64,000 bases of DNA from Limihaloglobus sulfuriphilus. Its GTDB lineage: Bacteria > Planctomycetota > Phycisphaerae > Sedimentisphaerales > Sedimentisphaeraceae. Position 1 is the stretch's first letter; every line of letters starts with the position of its first letter. The notes beneath the pieces were generated by a model, which ran no database searches, was not told the DNA's origin, and saw only the letters and a list, made by a program, of their open reading frames with translations. A program made the translations under genes and the position numbers. This document shows positions 1 through 9,220 of the stretch, in pieces. The stretch lies in assembly GCF_001999965.1 (NCBI RefSeq), contig NZ_CP019646.1:248001-312000 (forward strand), read 5' to 3'.

Positions 1-1
1 C

Positions 2-697
2 AGGCGAGGCTCGAGCGACGGCACATGGCAGGACCCGCAATGGTCAACCGAGGGCTACAGCGGCAACTGCCTGCATTTCATTGGTGAGCAAGGCAGCGGC
101 GATGGCGATACCGACATACTGCGGCCAAACAGCACAGCGGATTTAAGTGCTTTCTACACGCAGACTTTTACGGTTGATGCCTGCATAAACCTCGATTCGA
201 TTCCGCTGAATACGTTCGACTGGTACAATCCTTACACGATTATCTCTTTCGGCGGCAAAGACGCGTTGAACAACAACAAGGACGTATATTTCCTTAGAGT
301 TACGCAGCGCAGCGAAGGTGTTGGAATGCTAAACGGCTATTTCTATTCAGAAGACGGTGTCGGGCATTCATTCTCCCACTCGGCGGATATCCTTGCCGGT
401 CAATGGTACAATGTCGGCTTCTCTGTTGACAGCTCATCAACCACTGACAACGTAAGCCTTTGGGTTAACGGCATCGAAGAGACCAAAAGCTCATCGTCAG
501 TAGCAAGAACCGACTTGACGATTAACGGCGAGAGCCTTGTTCTGGGAGCTATGTACGCAAGGTCCAGGTCACTTAACGGCCGCCTTGATGAAGTAAAGTT
601 CTATGACAGCGTAGAAGCAGTTCCCGAGCCGGCTACATTTGCCCTTATGGCAGGTGCGGCATGTTTCGGTGTTCTTCGCAGAAAAGATAAAAAATAA
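2..697 (+). CDS. LamG-like domain protein with PEP-CTERM sorting signal (5' partial)
   Basis: The frame is open from the window edge, so the true start lies upstream; about 231 codons are visible. They encode a concanavalin/LamG-like sugar-binding fold followed by a PEP-CTERM tail: a V-P-E-P motif, a hydrophobic stretch (ATFALMAGAACFGVLRR) and basic terminal residues. In this family the tail is a sorting signal processed by an exosortase, so the protein is expected to be exported and released or anchored at the cell envelope. No exosortase is in the window. The body is closely similar to the first LamG domain of the next gene (shared stretches WQDP-WST-GYSGNCLHF and YFLRVTQRSEGVGMLNGYFY), showing tandem duplication. 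It is probably in one operon with the genes that follow. Ligand unknown. Confidence 0.85.
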   Translation, partial: RRGSSDGTWQDPQWSTEGYSGNCLHFIGEQGSGDGDTDILRPNSTADLSAFYTQTFTVDACINLDSIPLNTFDWYNPYTIISFGGKDALNNNKDVYFLRVTQRSEGVGMLNGYFYSEDGVGHSFSHSADILAGQWYNVGFSVDSSSTTDNVSLWVNGIEETKSSSSVARTDLTINGESLVLGAMYARSRSLNGRLDEVKFYDSVEAVPEPATFALMAGAACFGVLRRKDKK

Positions 698-735
698 CAC
701 TAATTTTATTGTTTAGAGTTAATAGAGGTATTCAA

Positions 736-2421
736 ATGACTAAGAAATTGCTATTTATTATGATAGCGACGGCGGCGGTTTCGCTGACTTATGCCGAAAC
801 TATCGGTTACTGGCCTTTCGAGGAAAATTCGGGTCAATTTGCAAACTGTCCGCCGGCGCTGGCCGGGGCCCTGCCGTTTCGGCTTGGCTCCAGCGGCTCT
901 GCCTGGCAGGACCCTGAGTGGTCAACAGATGGTTATTCGGGTAACTGCCTGCACTTTATGAGTGCAGCGGGGCGGCCTGACGGCGAGCTGGATCTGATCC
1001 GGCCCGAGCCCGAAACAGACGTAAGCATGTATAACACAGATACATTCACTGTCGAAGCGTGGATCAAGCTCGACTCCATACCGGATAATACGTTTGACTA
1101 CTACAATCCGTACCAGATTATCTGTTTTGGCGGTGTAGATAGCGAAAGTGCGAATAAGTATGCGTACTTCCTAAGAGTTACGCAGCGCAGCGAGGGTGTT
1201 GGAATGCTTAACGGCTACTTCTATTCGAGTGACGGCACCGGATATTCTTTTATCCATTCCGCCGATCTGCTCGTGGGACAGTGGTATCATGTCGCATTCG
1301 CAGTTGACGGCTCTTCCACGACAGACAATGTAAGTATATGGGTAAACGGAGCGGAAGAGGTTAACTCTGCCGCGGCATCGCCCAGAACAGACCTGGCCAT
1401 CACAGGTGAAAGCCTGGCGGTCGGCACAAACTGGCTCAGACAGAGGGGCTTCAACGGCTATATCGATGAGCTTCGTATTTCTGATACCAGGCTTGCTACA
1501 TCAGAGCTGATGATAAACGGCGGCAGTGTAAACATACCCGAGCCGCAGAGAGAAACACTTGCCTGGTGGCGTTTCGAAGAGCAGGCCGGCCAGATTGCCC
1601 ATTGTGAGCCGGGAATGTCTGATATCAGTATGAGGCTTGGCACCAGCGACAGCGACTGGCACGACTGCGACTGGGTCGCGGAAGGTATCAGCGGCGGCGG
1701 TGTAATGTGTTACAGCGATATTGATACGGGCACTCTTGGGTATTTGACAGTTGATGCCGCCGACGAGGCCAAAGTTCCTACTCTTATGACCGAGTCCTTC
1801 ACCGTCGAGGCATGTATATGGCCGCAGTATATACCGCTGCTTAACCAGGCCGGCACAGGTGCGGAATTTGGTTTTTATGATCCGTTCTCGATCTTTGATA
1901 TCAAGGAATGGAGCTCCGAAGCCACTGTTACCGGAGATAATTCGATGTTCTGCCTTATCAGGTTTATGCCCAATGAAACAGGTGAATTCGGCCGTCTTGA
2001 GGCTGCCTGGTATGATGACGATACTATGAGGACAATACTGCATAACAGCACAGATATTCCCCAGCAGGAGTGGACACATGTTGCTTTCGCTTATGACGCG
2101 ACAAAGGCATACGACAATGCCACTCTGTATGTCAACGGCGTGGGCACCAGCTTCTCCACAAGCAGGCTGCCCAGGACTGATCAGATTCTGCCCAAGCTGA
2201 CAATCGGTGGAATGTGGGCAGGAAACTACGTTAAACGCGGTTTCTGGGGAATGATTGATGAGGTAAGGATTACCAACAAGGCCCTTACGTCTCAAGAGCT
2301 TCTGCTTCCTGAAAATCCCCACGGCCTTGACGCGGTCTATCTTGACGGCGATCTTAACAGGGATTTGTATGTAGATACTGCTGATCTGGCTTTGATGGCA
2401 GAGAACTGGCTTGCTAATTAA
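736..2421 (+). CDS. Double LamG-like exoprotein with C-terminal dockerin-like tail
   Basis: Secreted protein of 561 aa. The start at ATG 736 is preferred over upstream TTG codons because it gives a clean signal peptide (MTKKLLFIMIATAAVSLTYA) and follows an AGAGGT ribosome-binding site. Two LamG/concanavalin-like domains follow (about residues 20-255 and 270-525), each with the W-F-E-E strand near its start and a WVNG or YVNG strand. The C-terminus is a short calcium-loop, dockerin-like segment (DLNRDLYVDTADLALMAENW). Domain 1 is a near copy of the upstream partial gene, but that gene ends in PEP-CTERM, so the paralogues differ in anchor. LamG domains usually bind glycans; the ligand is unknown. 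The gap to the next gene is 26 nt, consistent with an operon. Confidence 0.85.
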   Translation: MTKKLLFIMIATAAVSLTYAETIGYWPFEENSGQFANCPPALAGALPFRLGSSGSAWQDPEWSTDGYSGNCLHFMSAAGRPDGELDLIRPEPETDVSMYNTDTFTVEAWIKLDSIPDNTFDYYNPYQIICFGGVDSESANKYAYFLRVTQRSEGVGMLNGYFYSSDGTGYSFIHSADLLVGQWYHVAFAVDGSSTTDNVSIWVNGAEEVNSAAASPRTDLAITGESLAVGTNWLRQRGFNGYIDELRISDTRLATSELMINGGSVNIPEPQRETLAWWRFEEQAGQIAHCEPGMSDISMRLGTSDSDWHDCDWVAEGISGGGVMCYSDIDTGTLGYLTVDAADEAKVPTLMTESFTVEACIWPQYIPLLNQAGTGAEFGFYDPFSIFDIKEWSSEATVTGDNSMFCLIRFMPNETGEFGRLEAAWYDDDTMRTILHNSTDIPQQEWTHVAFAYDATKAYDNATLYVNGVGTSFSTSRLPRTDQILPKLTIGGMWAGNYVKRGFWGMIDEVRITNKALTSQELLLPENPHGLDAVYLDGDLNRDLYVDTADLALMAENWLAN

Positions 2422-2447
2422 TCGTAACTCTAAATGGAGCTTATAAT

Positions 2448-3362
2448 ATGAAGACCAAAATATACATTATTACTTTGTTGGCCGTGCTCGCTGCGGGCAT
2501 CTCTCATGCCGAGCTTGTAGGAATGTGGAATTTTTCCGAAGGCACGGGCGAAAATACTTACAGCGAGGTCGGCGATTTTACTCTGCAGCGCGGTACCAGC
2601 CAAAGCGACTGGGCAAACCCGCTGTGGTACGAAGACGGGCTCAGCGGTTATTGTTTTCTCTTTGAGAACGATAAGGGTGAGAGCGAAAACGACAGAGATT
2701 TTCTAACTCCCTTAGACGGTGTTGATGTCTCCGCCGTGATTACTCCGGAATTCACCATTGACGCATGGGTGAAACTGAACTCACTGCCGGTGGGTTTTTC
2801 TTCTAACGATCCTTACTATCTCGTCTGGGCGGGTGATATGGAAAATGTCACAAGCAACAACTACTTTATCCGTATGGATCAGTCCGGGTTGCGGTACGCC
2901 TCGTTTATCGGCGGCTTCTATTATGATGATAACGGAACGCCTACCTACAACAGGTTTATACACACAACGAGACTTGAACCGGGGCTTTGGTACCGTCTGG
3001 TATTCAGCTATGACCCGTCACTGCCCGGCGGAAACGCAAAACTTTGGGTAAACGGCGAGCTTTACAGCGAGGATTCTAATCTTGTACCTATAACCGATGG
3101 CTATACCACACCCTGGTTTGTTCTCGGTGCCGCGCGCCAGAGCGGCTCGCAGTACAGGTCGTTTGACGGGCTTATTGATCAGTTCAGATTTTATGATCAC
3201 GCAGTTCAGGATCTCTCTGAGCTGGACGAGGGCGATTGCAATTACCCCGGGACAGAGAGAAATACCGCTGATATCAACGGCGACTGCATTGTAAATATGC
3301 TTGATTTCAGCTCAATAGCCCAGTCATGGCTGATGAACACTGATCCGACAAATGTCGAATAA
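2448..3362 (+). CDS. LamG-like exoprotein with dockerin-like tail
   Basis: This 304-aa protein has a signal peptide (residues 1-21, ending SHA), one LamG/concanavalin-like domain (about 22-255, with the FDGLIDQFRFYD strand typical of the fold's end) and a dockerin-like C-terminus containing DINGDCIVNMLDFSSIAQSW. It is the third LamG gene in a row and is more diverged than the first two. A GGAGC ribosome-binding site precedes ATG 2448. The pseudopilin gene starts 19 nt after its stop. A surface or secreted glycan-binding role is likely from the fold; no enzymatic residues were recognised. Confidence 0.82.
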   Translation: MKTKIYIITLLAVLAAGISHAELVGMWNFSEGTGENTYSEVGDFTLQRGTSQSDWANPLWYEDGLSGYCFLFENDKGESENDRDFLTPLDGVDVSAVITPEFTIDAWVKLNSLPVGFSSNDPYYLVWAGDMENVTSNNYFIRMDQSGLRYASFIGGFYYDDNGTPTYNRFIHTTRLEPGLWYRLVFSYDPSLPGGNAKLWVNGELYSEDSNLVPITDGYTTPWFVLGAARQSGSQYRSFDGLIDQFRFYDHAVQDLSELDEGDCNYPGTERNTADINGDCIVNMLDFSSIAQSWLMNTDPTNVE

Positions 3363-3381
3363 TAATCGGAGAAAACCTTAC

Positions 3382-4272
3382 ATGAAAATTTTCCAGAAAA
3401 CAAACAAGGCATTCACACTGATAGAGCTTCTTGTTGTGATTTCTATAATCGCGGTTTTGATGGCTATCCTGCTTCCTTCACTTTCTATGGTGAGGAAGCA
3501 GGCCAAAAAGCTTGTCTGCGGCTCAAACCTGAGACAGCTCCAGTTATCCGCCGCGGCATATACGAACTCCAACGACAATAAGTTTCCCTTCCAGGACGGC
3601 CGAGGCTTCCACGGCAACGACGGCGTTAAGGCCCTGAATGCCCTTAACCGTGAGAGCAGCGACTGGCGTGAGAACTGGATTTACAGTCTGGTCAACTACG
3701 GCAATCTGCCCAAGGAATCGTATGTCTGCCCGGAAATAACTTCCCTGTTCAACCGCGAGAAAAACGCTGTGGCTGATGATAGGGGTTATTATTTCAGCTA
3801 TACGGCAAACGGCGTTCTGACTCATTACGGCGGCAGGTACATCAAACGTCCTTCAGAGGTTGTATCCTTTATGGATGATGTTTACCTTGCGACTTCTGCC
3901 GTAATACGTGCCTCGATTCAGACGCATTTCCTCTCACGCAGAGGAGATCCGCCGCCGTCACCGTCTCCGGCTGACGCGGGCTTTTCCGGCTGGATGCGGT
4001 TCAGCGACGCAGACCTGATCTGTGACGGGCCGCACGATATGGATACTCACACAGCCAGATGGTTTGATGAGCCGCGGATAGAAGCCAAAAGCAGCTCCGG
4101 CGGAAACGGCGGCGGGCGAAACTACGTGTTTGCCGACGGACATGTCGAATATATGAAATGGGACGAAATTTCCAGCAGGCATTTCGGCCTTAAGATTAAC
4201 GGCAAAGACCAGCAGGAAGAAGACGTTCCCGGCTACCAGAGCAATGGCAGACTTGGCTACATAAGCCAGTAA
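3382..4272 (+). CDS. Type II secretion-like pseudopilin, H-X9-DG family
   Basis: This 296-aa protein has a type IV prepilin leader: a short basic start, then [20 protein letters not shown], where prepilin peptidase would cut before F and the hydrophobic helix forms the fibre core. The large C-terminal domain contains the NYVFADGHVEY motif of the H-X9-DG planctomycete pseudopilins. ATG 3382 is preferred to an upstream ATG at 3352, which overlaps the previous gene; CGGAGA at 3367-3372 serves as its ribosome-binding site. The gene directly follows the LamG/dockerin-like gene, an arrangement also seen at 12419/11582 and 54372/53405. It may act in export or display of those exoproteins (inference). 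Confidence 0.85.
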   Translation: MKIFQKTNKAFTLIELLVVISIIAVLMAILLPSLSMVRKQAKKLVCGSNLRQLQLSAAAYTNSNDNKFPFQDGRGFHGNDGVKALNALNRESSDWRENWIYSLVNYGNLPKESYVCPEITSLFNREKNAVADDRGYYFSYTANGVLTHYGGRYIKRPSEVVSFMDDVYLATSAVIRASIQTHFLSRRGDPPPSPSPADAGFSGWMRFSDADLICDGPHDMDTHTARWFDEPRIEAKSSSGGNGGGRNYVFADGHVEYMKWDEISSRHFGLKINGKDQQEEDVPGYQSNGRLGYISQ

Positions 4273-4323
4273 AATTACATTTATCACAACACAGAATAAA
4301 AACAGATATACGGAGACAAGAAT

Positions 4324-5268
4324 TTGCTTTATCAGAAAAAGTATATAGTTCACCGCTGCGCGCATAATCCGATACTTACAAAAGACGATTTTCCCGGTGA
4401 TATCGTAAGTGTATTCAACAGTGGAATTATCAAGCATAACGGCAAATACGTTATGATCTGCCGCTGTGAAGATTCGTCGTTCAGCCGGTACATGTGGGTC
4501 GCCCAGAGCGATGACGGCATCAAATTTACACTACGGGATAAACCGCTGGCGATGCCGTTGGATGACCCGCTTTTCCGCGAGTATGTCGATGGAGAGAAAT
4601 CGTACTGGGATCCGCGTATCACCTGTATCGAAGGCCAGCACTATATTGTTCATGCGGCGGATGTTACTAACGGGGCGAGCTGTCAGTTAGGTCTTTTCAA
4701 GATCGATGATTCATTCGAAAAGCTCGAGTGGATGGGGCTGATTTCTGAGCCGGATAACCGCAACGGAGTACTCTTCCCAAGAAAAATAAACGGCCTTTAT
4801 TACAGGCTCGACCGTCCCAACGATAACGGCGGTTTCGATATCTGGGCATGTTCAAGCCCCGATTTGATTTACTGGGGCAACCCGCGGCGGGTTTTGTCCA
4901 AAAGCCTGATCGGCTGGGGTGAAAAGAAGATCGGTCCCGGGGCAGTTCCAATAGAAACAGACGCCGGCTGGCTGTGCATAATCCACGGCGTGCGGCGGCA
5001 GTGTACCGATGAGGTTTACAGTCTCGGCGTTATGCTGCTGGACAGGGACGATCCGACTAAGATGATTGCCTGCAGCAGGCGGGCGATCCTGGCGCCTGAA
5101 GAGCCTTACGAGCTGATGGGCCAGAGCATGAACGTTGTGTTTACAAACGGCGCGGTCGCAGAAGATGACGGCACCGTCAAGATATATTACGGCGGTGCTG
5201 ACCAGGTTCAGTGCCTGGCAACAGCGAAGATTGATGATTTGATAGATTCATGCTTAAATGACAGATAG
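4324..5268 (+). CDS. GH130 family glycosidase/phosphorylase
   Basis: This 314-aa protein has the five-bladed beta-propeller pattern of GH130, whose characterised members phosphorolyse or hydrolyse beta-mannosides (mannose-1-phosphate is the usual phosphorylase product). The catalytic aspartate of the family D-P-R motif is likely D96 (SYWDPRIT). A GVLFPRKING block and a late YYGGADQVQCLA block are also typical. There is no signal peptide, so it is cytoplasmic. The start is TTG 4324, supported by GGAGA at 4312-4316. It is closest in motif style to the GH130 at 21829 (both lack the CEDPR form). Phosphorylase versus hydrolase and the exact substrate cannot be settled by eye. Confidence 0.88.
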   Translation: MLYQKKYIVHRCAHNPILTKDDFPGDIVSVFNSGIIKHNGKYVMICRCEDSSFSRYMWVAQSDDGIKFTLRDKPLAMPLDDPLFREYVDGEKSYWDPRITCIEGQHYIVHAADVTNGASCQLGLFKIDDSFEKLEWMGLISEPDNRNGVLFPRKINGLYYRLDRPNDNGGFDIWACSSPDLIYWGNPRRVLSKSLIGWGEKKIGPGAVPIETDAGWLCIIHGVRRQCTDEVYSLGVMLLDRDDPTKMIACSRRAILAPEEPYELMGQSMNVVFTNGAVAEDDGTVKIYYGGADQVQCLATAKIDDLIDSCLNDR

Positions 5269-5286
5269 TTTAGAGATAACCGCATA

Positions 5287-8151
5287 ATGAGACATTTGAT
5301 ATTTATATTGCTTTTTACTGTTCCGGGCGTTTTTGCCTCGGCCCGTGGGCCTGAGCTGCCGTTTTCCGGCGATGCGAACCAGGAAGTTACTCTTCGGGCC
5401 GTGGCTGGAATTAAGGATTACTCTGATGGGATCGGAAATTACATTATATCCGCCTTCGACTCAGAAAATCCCAATCAGCTGGTTTTCGGCCTTAGAATGT
5501 ATGACAAGAAACTTGAGTTTGTTACCATCGCTGATATCGCTGATGACGGCAAACCCGTTTACCGAGGTGTAAAGTCGAAATCTAATGTGCCGCTCGGGCG
5601 GGATGTTTACCTCTGCGCGGTCAGGACGCACCAGCGGCTTACAGTGTATATCAACGGGCTTGCCGAGGGAGTGCGGACAATAACTACAGAGACGCCCGCG
5701 GCGAATCGGCTTCGTATTGGTGCTGAGTGCCGCTCGGGCAACACCGCCAGGGATATAAAAGGCGTGATAAAACAGCCCAGGGTTTTTGCTAAAGCCTTTA
5801 CGCCCAAAGAGGTCGCCAAAGACTATGCCTCGATCTTCGGCAATGACATCAAACCGCTCATCAGAGATGATGGGATATACCTGCCGCTGAAAGTCTCACC
5901 CAGGCCGGCCGAGTTTCCTGATGCCCCCGTAAGGTGCAAACTTAACCTTGAGTTTATCGAGGCCTTTCTGCCCGAGGGTACATATATAGACCCGACCTGT
6001 ATTGATGTTTTTAAATGGGACAGCGGCAGTGAGAAACCTGCTTCCGGCAAGATAAATTTCCGCAGTGAATACGATTATTATCCAAAGCACGCGACAGTCG
6101 TCTGGAAACGCCCCCGCAAGTGTGACGGCGAATACGCGATCCGCTTTAACGGCAGCGACAAAGACACAGCACAAAAAGAAATACCCTTCATAGCCGCGGG
6201 CGAGCCTTTGAGCATGGGAAGAACTGATATTCCTGCCCAGGGCCAGGGGCTGGCAGGCTATCCGGTAGTGCTTGACTATGACGGTGACGGGCTCAACGAT
6301 CTGATTTCAGCGTATGTGATTCCCAGAAGAACGCTTTTCTATAAAAATATCGGCACTAAGAAAAAACCGGTTTTCAAGGCACCCGAAATCGCATTTGAGG
6401 GTAAGTCCCTTTTGAAGTTCGATATGTTTGGGCAGGACGGGCAGATATACGCGTGCAGTTTCAAGAATGATACTCTGACAATGTGGAAAGCCGTTGAAAC
6501 GCACACAGACAAGACCATAGAGGTTCAGGAAAGCTGCAAGGTAACAGGCCTGCCCGAGGGGTTTGACAGTTTTGATATAGCTTATGTAGATGCCGATAGT
6601 GACGGTGTAAAAGACCTGCTGGTCGGCGGATTCCTCGGCACTTGGTGGTGGGACGGCTCTGATCCGTGGAACAGCGGCAGGGGCAATCCAGATATCGGCT
6701 ACGGAAGGGGTTATGACGAGAAAAACAGATGGTACGGCAAACCTCCGGTTGGAGTGGCGTATCTTGCGATAAACAAAGGTACTGATACATCGCCGCAGTT
6801 TTCTGCCGCGAAGGCTCTTAAGGTAAATGGTGAGCGGATAGAGATACCGACATCACAGTTTTCTGTGGATTTAGCTGATTTCAACGGCGACGGCAAACTG
6901 GATTTTCTGCTTGGCAGCGGTGTTGATGAGACGCTTATTTATTATAACACTTCAAACGAGAAGGGCGGCCTTGAGCTGTCAATGCCGGTTGGCGCGTACA
7001 GAGATTCGACCGTGTCGAAATACAGCTATTTTGACCAGCGGTTCGAAGTGGTGGACTTTGACAATGACGGCGAAATAGAGGTGATTGTCGGCTCAAACCC
7101 CGGCGTTACTGTTTTGTGCGAGGTCGAAGAAGGTCTGCTTGTAGAAGATAGCATTCTGGAGTTTGAAGGGGCTAACCTCTGGGCGGAAAGCCTGGTTGTT
7201 CCGTCAATTGCAGATTTAAACAGAGACGGCTTATGGGATGTAGTCTTAGGCGATTCTTCAGGGTTTTTGAGTTATTTTAAAAACACCGGCACAACCCAAC
7301 AGCCTGTATTCGCTCCAAGAGAAAAGCTGAAGGCCGGCGGCGCGGTTTTCCGCCCGATTGCCGGTTACAGCGGTTCGATTCAGGGGCCCAACGAGGCCCG
7401 CTGGGGCTATCTGGCACCGAATGTCTGTGATTTTGACGGAGACGGCAAACCCGATGTAGTTTTAAGCGATATAACGGGTTATAATTACTGGCTTAGGAAT
7501 ATTTCACGGGACAAAGGCGGCTATGAGTTTACCAGCCCACAGCAGCTCCAGGTAGATACCTGGCCTCTGAAAATACGCTGGAGGACGCGGCCGGCTATGT
7601 GGTATTTTGAACAAGAAGATAAAATGCCCCCGGCTATTGTAACAAGCGACGAATACGGCTTTATAACTATGTACGAGCGTGATTTCATCGAAGGCCCCGC
7701 GGGACTCAAACCGGGCACAAGGCTTAAATACACCGACGGCAGGGAAATCAAAATTGACGGGCCGTCCGGTTATAACGGTAGGAGCAAGTTCTGCGCCGCC
7801 GACTATAACGGCGACGGCAGGCTCGATCTGCTTATCGGCCAGCCCAGAAGGGGCGGTCTGATAAACGCGGGCCGGCGGTATGACCTGGCCGATGCGGACG
7901 CCGCGTATGTCGCCCTGCTGATAAACGCCGGCAGTAATCGGCAGCCTCGTTTTGAGCCGGCTAAGCCCTTGACATTGGCCAACGGCGAGATACTATACTT
8001 TGGAAACCACTCTTGCTCGCCGGCGGTTATGGATGTTGACGGTGATGGTAAATTAGACGTATTTATTGGGACTGAAAGAGGTTATGTTCGCTGCTATAAC
8101 CGTTCGATGTTCGAGGACAGCTCTCAGTTAATCAGTGTCCCGGAATTATAA
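5287..8151 (+). CDS. Exported FG-GAP/VCBS beta-propeller protein with LamG-like N-terminus
   Basis: This 954-aa protein has a signal peptide (about residues 1-18) and an N-terminal concanavalin/LamG-like domain (about 25-190). A long region follows with eight calcium-loop FG-GAP/VCBS repeats of the form D-x-D/N-x-D-G-x-x-D, for example DYDGDGLND, DFNGDGKLD, DFDGDGKPD and DVDGDGKLD. Such repeats fold as integrin-like beta-propellers that bind calcium and, in planctomycete exoproteins, often polysaccharide. It lies 18 nt after the GH130 gene and 13 nt before the aldolase gene, within the same apparent operon. No catalytic motif was recognised; binding protein or polysaccharide lyase-like enzyme are both open. 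Confidence 0.85.
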   Translation: MRHLIFILLFTVPGVFASARGPELPFSGDANQEVTLRAVAGIKDYSDGIGNYIISAFDSENPNQLVFGLRMYDKKLEFVTIADIADDGKPVYRGVKSKSNVPLGRDVYLCAVRTHQRLTVYINGLAEGVRTITTETPAANRLRIGAECRSGNTARDIKGVIKQPRVFAKAFTPKEVAKDYASIFGNDIKPLIRDDGIYLPLKVSPRPAEFPDAPVRCKLNLEFIEAFLPEGTYIDPTCIDVFKWDSGSEKPASGKINFRSEYDYYPKHATVVWKRPRKCDGEYAIRFNGSDKDTAQKEIPFIAAGEPLSMGRTDIPAQGQGLAGYPVVLDYDGDGLNDLISAYVIPRRTLFYKNIGTKKKPVFKAPEIAFEGKSLLKFDMFGQDGQIYACSFKNDTLTMWKAVETHTDKTIEVQESCKVTGLPEGFDSFDIAYVDADSDGVKDLLVGGFLGTWWWDGSDPWNSGRGNPDIGYGRGYDEKNRWYGKPPVGVAYLAINKGTDTSPQFSAAKALKVNGERIEIPTSQFSVDLADFNGDGKLDFLLGSGVDETLIYYNTSNEKGGLELSMPVGAYRDSTVSKYSYFDQRFEVVDFDNDGEIEVIVGSNPGVTVLCEVEEGLLVEDSILEFEGANLWAESLVVPSIADLNRDGLWDVVLGDSSGFLSYFKNTGTTQQPVFAPREKLKAGGAVFRPIAGYSGSIQGPNEARWGYLAPNVCDFDGDGKPDVVLSDITGYNYWLRNISRDKGGYEFTSPQQLQVDTWPLKIRWRTRPAMWYFEQEDKMPPAIVTSDEYGFITMYERDFIEGPAGLKPGTRLKYTDGREIKIDGPSGYNGRSKFCAADYNGDGRLDLLIGQPRRGGLINAGRRYDLADADAAYVALLINAGSNRQPRFEPAKPLTLANGEILYFGNHSCSPAVMDVDGDGKLDVFIGTERGYVRCYNRSMFEDSSQLISVPEL

Positions 8152-8164
8152 ATCAGGAATTTTA

Positions 8165-9097
8165 ATGAAAAAACAATTTTCAAAAGATGTATGCTCGGTA
8201 ATGCTGACATCCTTCAATGATGATAAAAGCATTGACCTTAACGGATTACGAAGTCTGATAGACTTTTATATAGATAACGGCTGTAATGCGCTCTTCGCCG
8301 CCTGTTCTTCAAGTGAGGTTCTCTACTTAACCAGGGACGAGATCGTAACTCTCTGCCGCGAAACTGTTGATTATACCGCCGGCAGGGCGGAAGTCTTCGG
8401 CGGGGCGATATGCCAGAGCAGTCTTGCCGAACAGGCCGAGCTGATTAAGATGATCAAAGATGCCGGAATTGAGGTGCCTGTGATTACTACAAATCAGCTC
8501 TGCAAAGAAGATGACCCGTCAGATGTCTGGAAAGACAACCTGCTCAGGCTGCTTGAAATGACTGACGGGCCTCTGGGTATGTATGAATCGCCGTTTCCGT
8601 TTGTAAGGCTGCTCAGCACAGATGAAATGCAGCTTGTTGTAGATTCGGGCAGGTTTGCTTTCTTCAAGGACACATGCTGCAATATTGATGGATTAAAGGA
8701 AAAGATTCAAATCAAAGACGGTTCTTCGATGGCTTTCTATAATGCAAACGTGGACACTCTCGTTGGTTCTCTCGATGAGGGCGCAGACGGATATTGCGGC
8801 ACCGCGGCTAATTTTTATCCGGAGGTAATCAGGCTTATCTGCGATAATCATGCTGACCATGACCTGATCAAGCCGGCGTTCGACTTTATCCGCAAGGGTG
8901 AAGACGCGTTCAAGAATACCTATCCGCTGGCGGCAAAATATTTCCTTCAGAAGAGGGGAGTTGATATGAAACTCAACTGCCGAACAGAAGTAAAGACTCT
9001 GGCTTCTAAGGATGAGCAAATGCTTTCAACCTTACTCTCTGATATGCATGATGTCCTTAAAATCTATGAACAAAAATCATGTACATCGGAAAAGTAA
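8165..9097 (+). CDS. DapA/NanA-family aldolase (dihydrodipicolinate synthase-like)
   Basis: This 310-aa TIM-barrel protein belongs to the class I aldolase family of dihydrodipicolinate synthase, N-acetylneuraminate lyase and 2-keto-3-deoxy sugar acid aldolases. The Schiff-base lysine is likely K168 (FFKDTCC) and the assisting tyrosine Y140 (GMYESPFPF). The usual GTTGE loop is replaced by ACSSSEV, so it is unlikely to be a standard DapA. ATG 8165 is chosen over GTG/ATG-like starts inside the previous gene because AGGA lies 6 nt upstream. Its position at the end of a GH130/LamG operon suggests a role in splitting a keto-sugar acid from the glycan (inference). A strong terminator follows. Confidence 0.85.
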   Translation: MKKQFSKDVCSVMLTSFNDDKSIDLNGLRSLIDFYIDNGCNALFAACSSSEVLYLTRDEIVTLCRETVDYTAGRAEVFGGAICQSSLAEQAELIKMIKDAGIEVPVITTNQLCKEDDPSDVWKDNLLRLLEMTDGPLGMYESPFPFVRLLSTDEMQLVVDSGRFAFFKDTCCNIDGLKEKIQIKDGSSMAFYNANVDTLVGSLDEGADGYCGTAANFYPEVIRLICDNHADHDLIKPAFDFIRKGEDAFKNTYPLAAKYFLQKRGVDMKLNCRTEVKTLASKDEQMLSTLLSDMHDVLKIYEQKSCTSEK

Positions 9098-9113
9098 ATC
9101 TTTGATAATTCAA

Positions 9114-9148
9114 AAAGGCAGGAACTATGCGGCTCCTGCCTTTTTTTT
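9114..9148. terminator. Bidirectional intrinsic terminator
   Basis: The stem GGCAGGA/TCCTGCC has a loop of about 11 nt and is followed by eight T on the + strand; an A5 run precedes it, giving a U tract on the - strand. It closes the + strand operon ending at 9097 and probably the - strand operon ending at 9221. Confidence 0.85.
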
Positions 9149-9220
9149 CTGTTGAAATTTTCGGACTCAAGAAAGTTTTACAGAGTGAATGTTTCCTTGA
9201 GTGCTGTGATGTCCGCCGCG

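Noticed and set aside
8165-9097. Lysine-biosynthesis dihydrodipicolinate synthase (dapA)
   Set aside because: The GTTGE loop is replaced by ACSSSEV and the gene sits in a glycan operon, so a sugar-acid aldolase is more likely.
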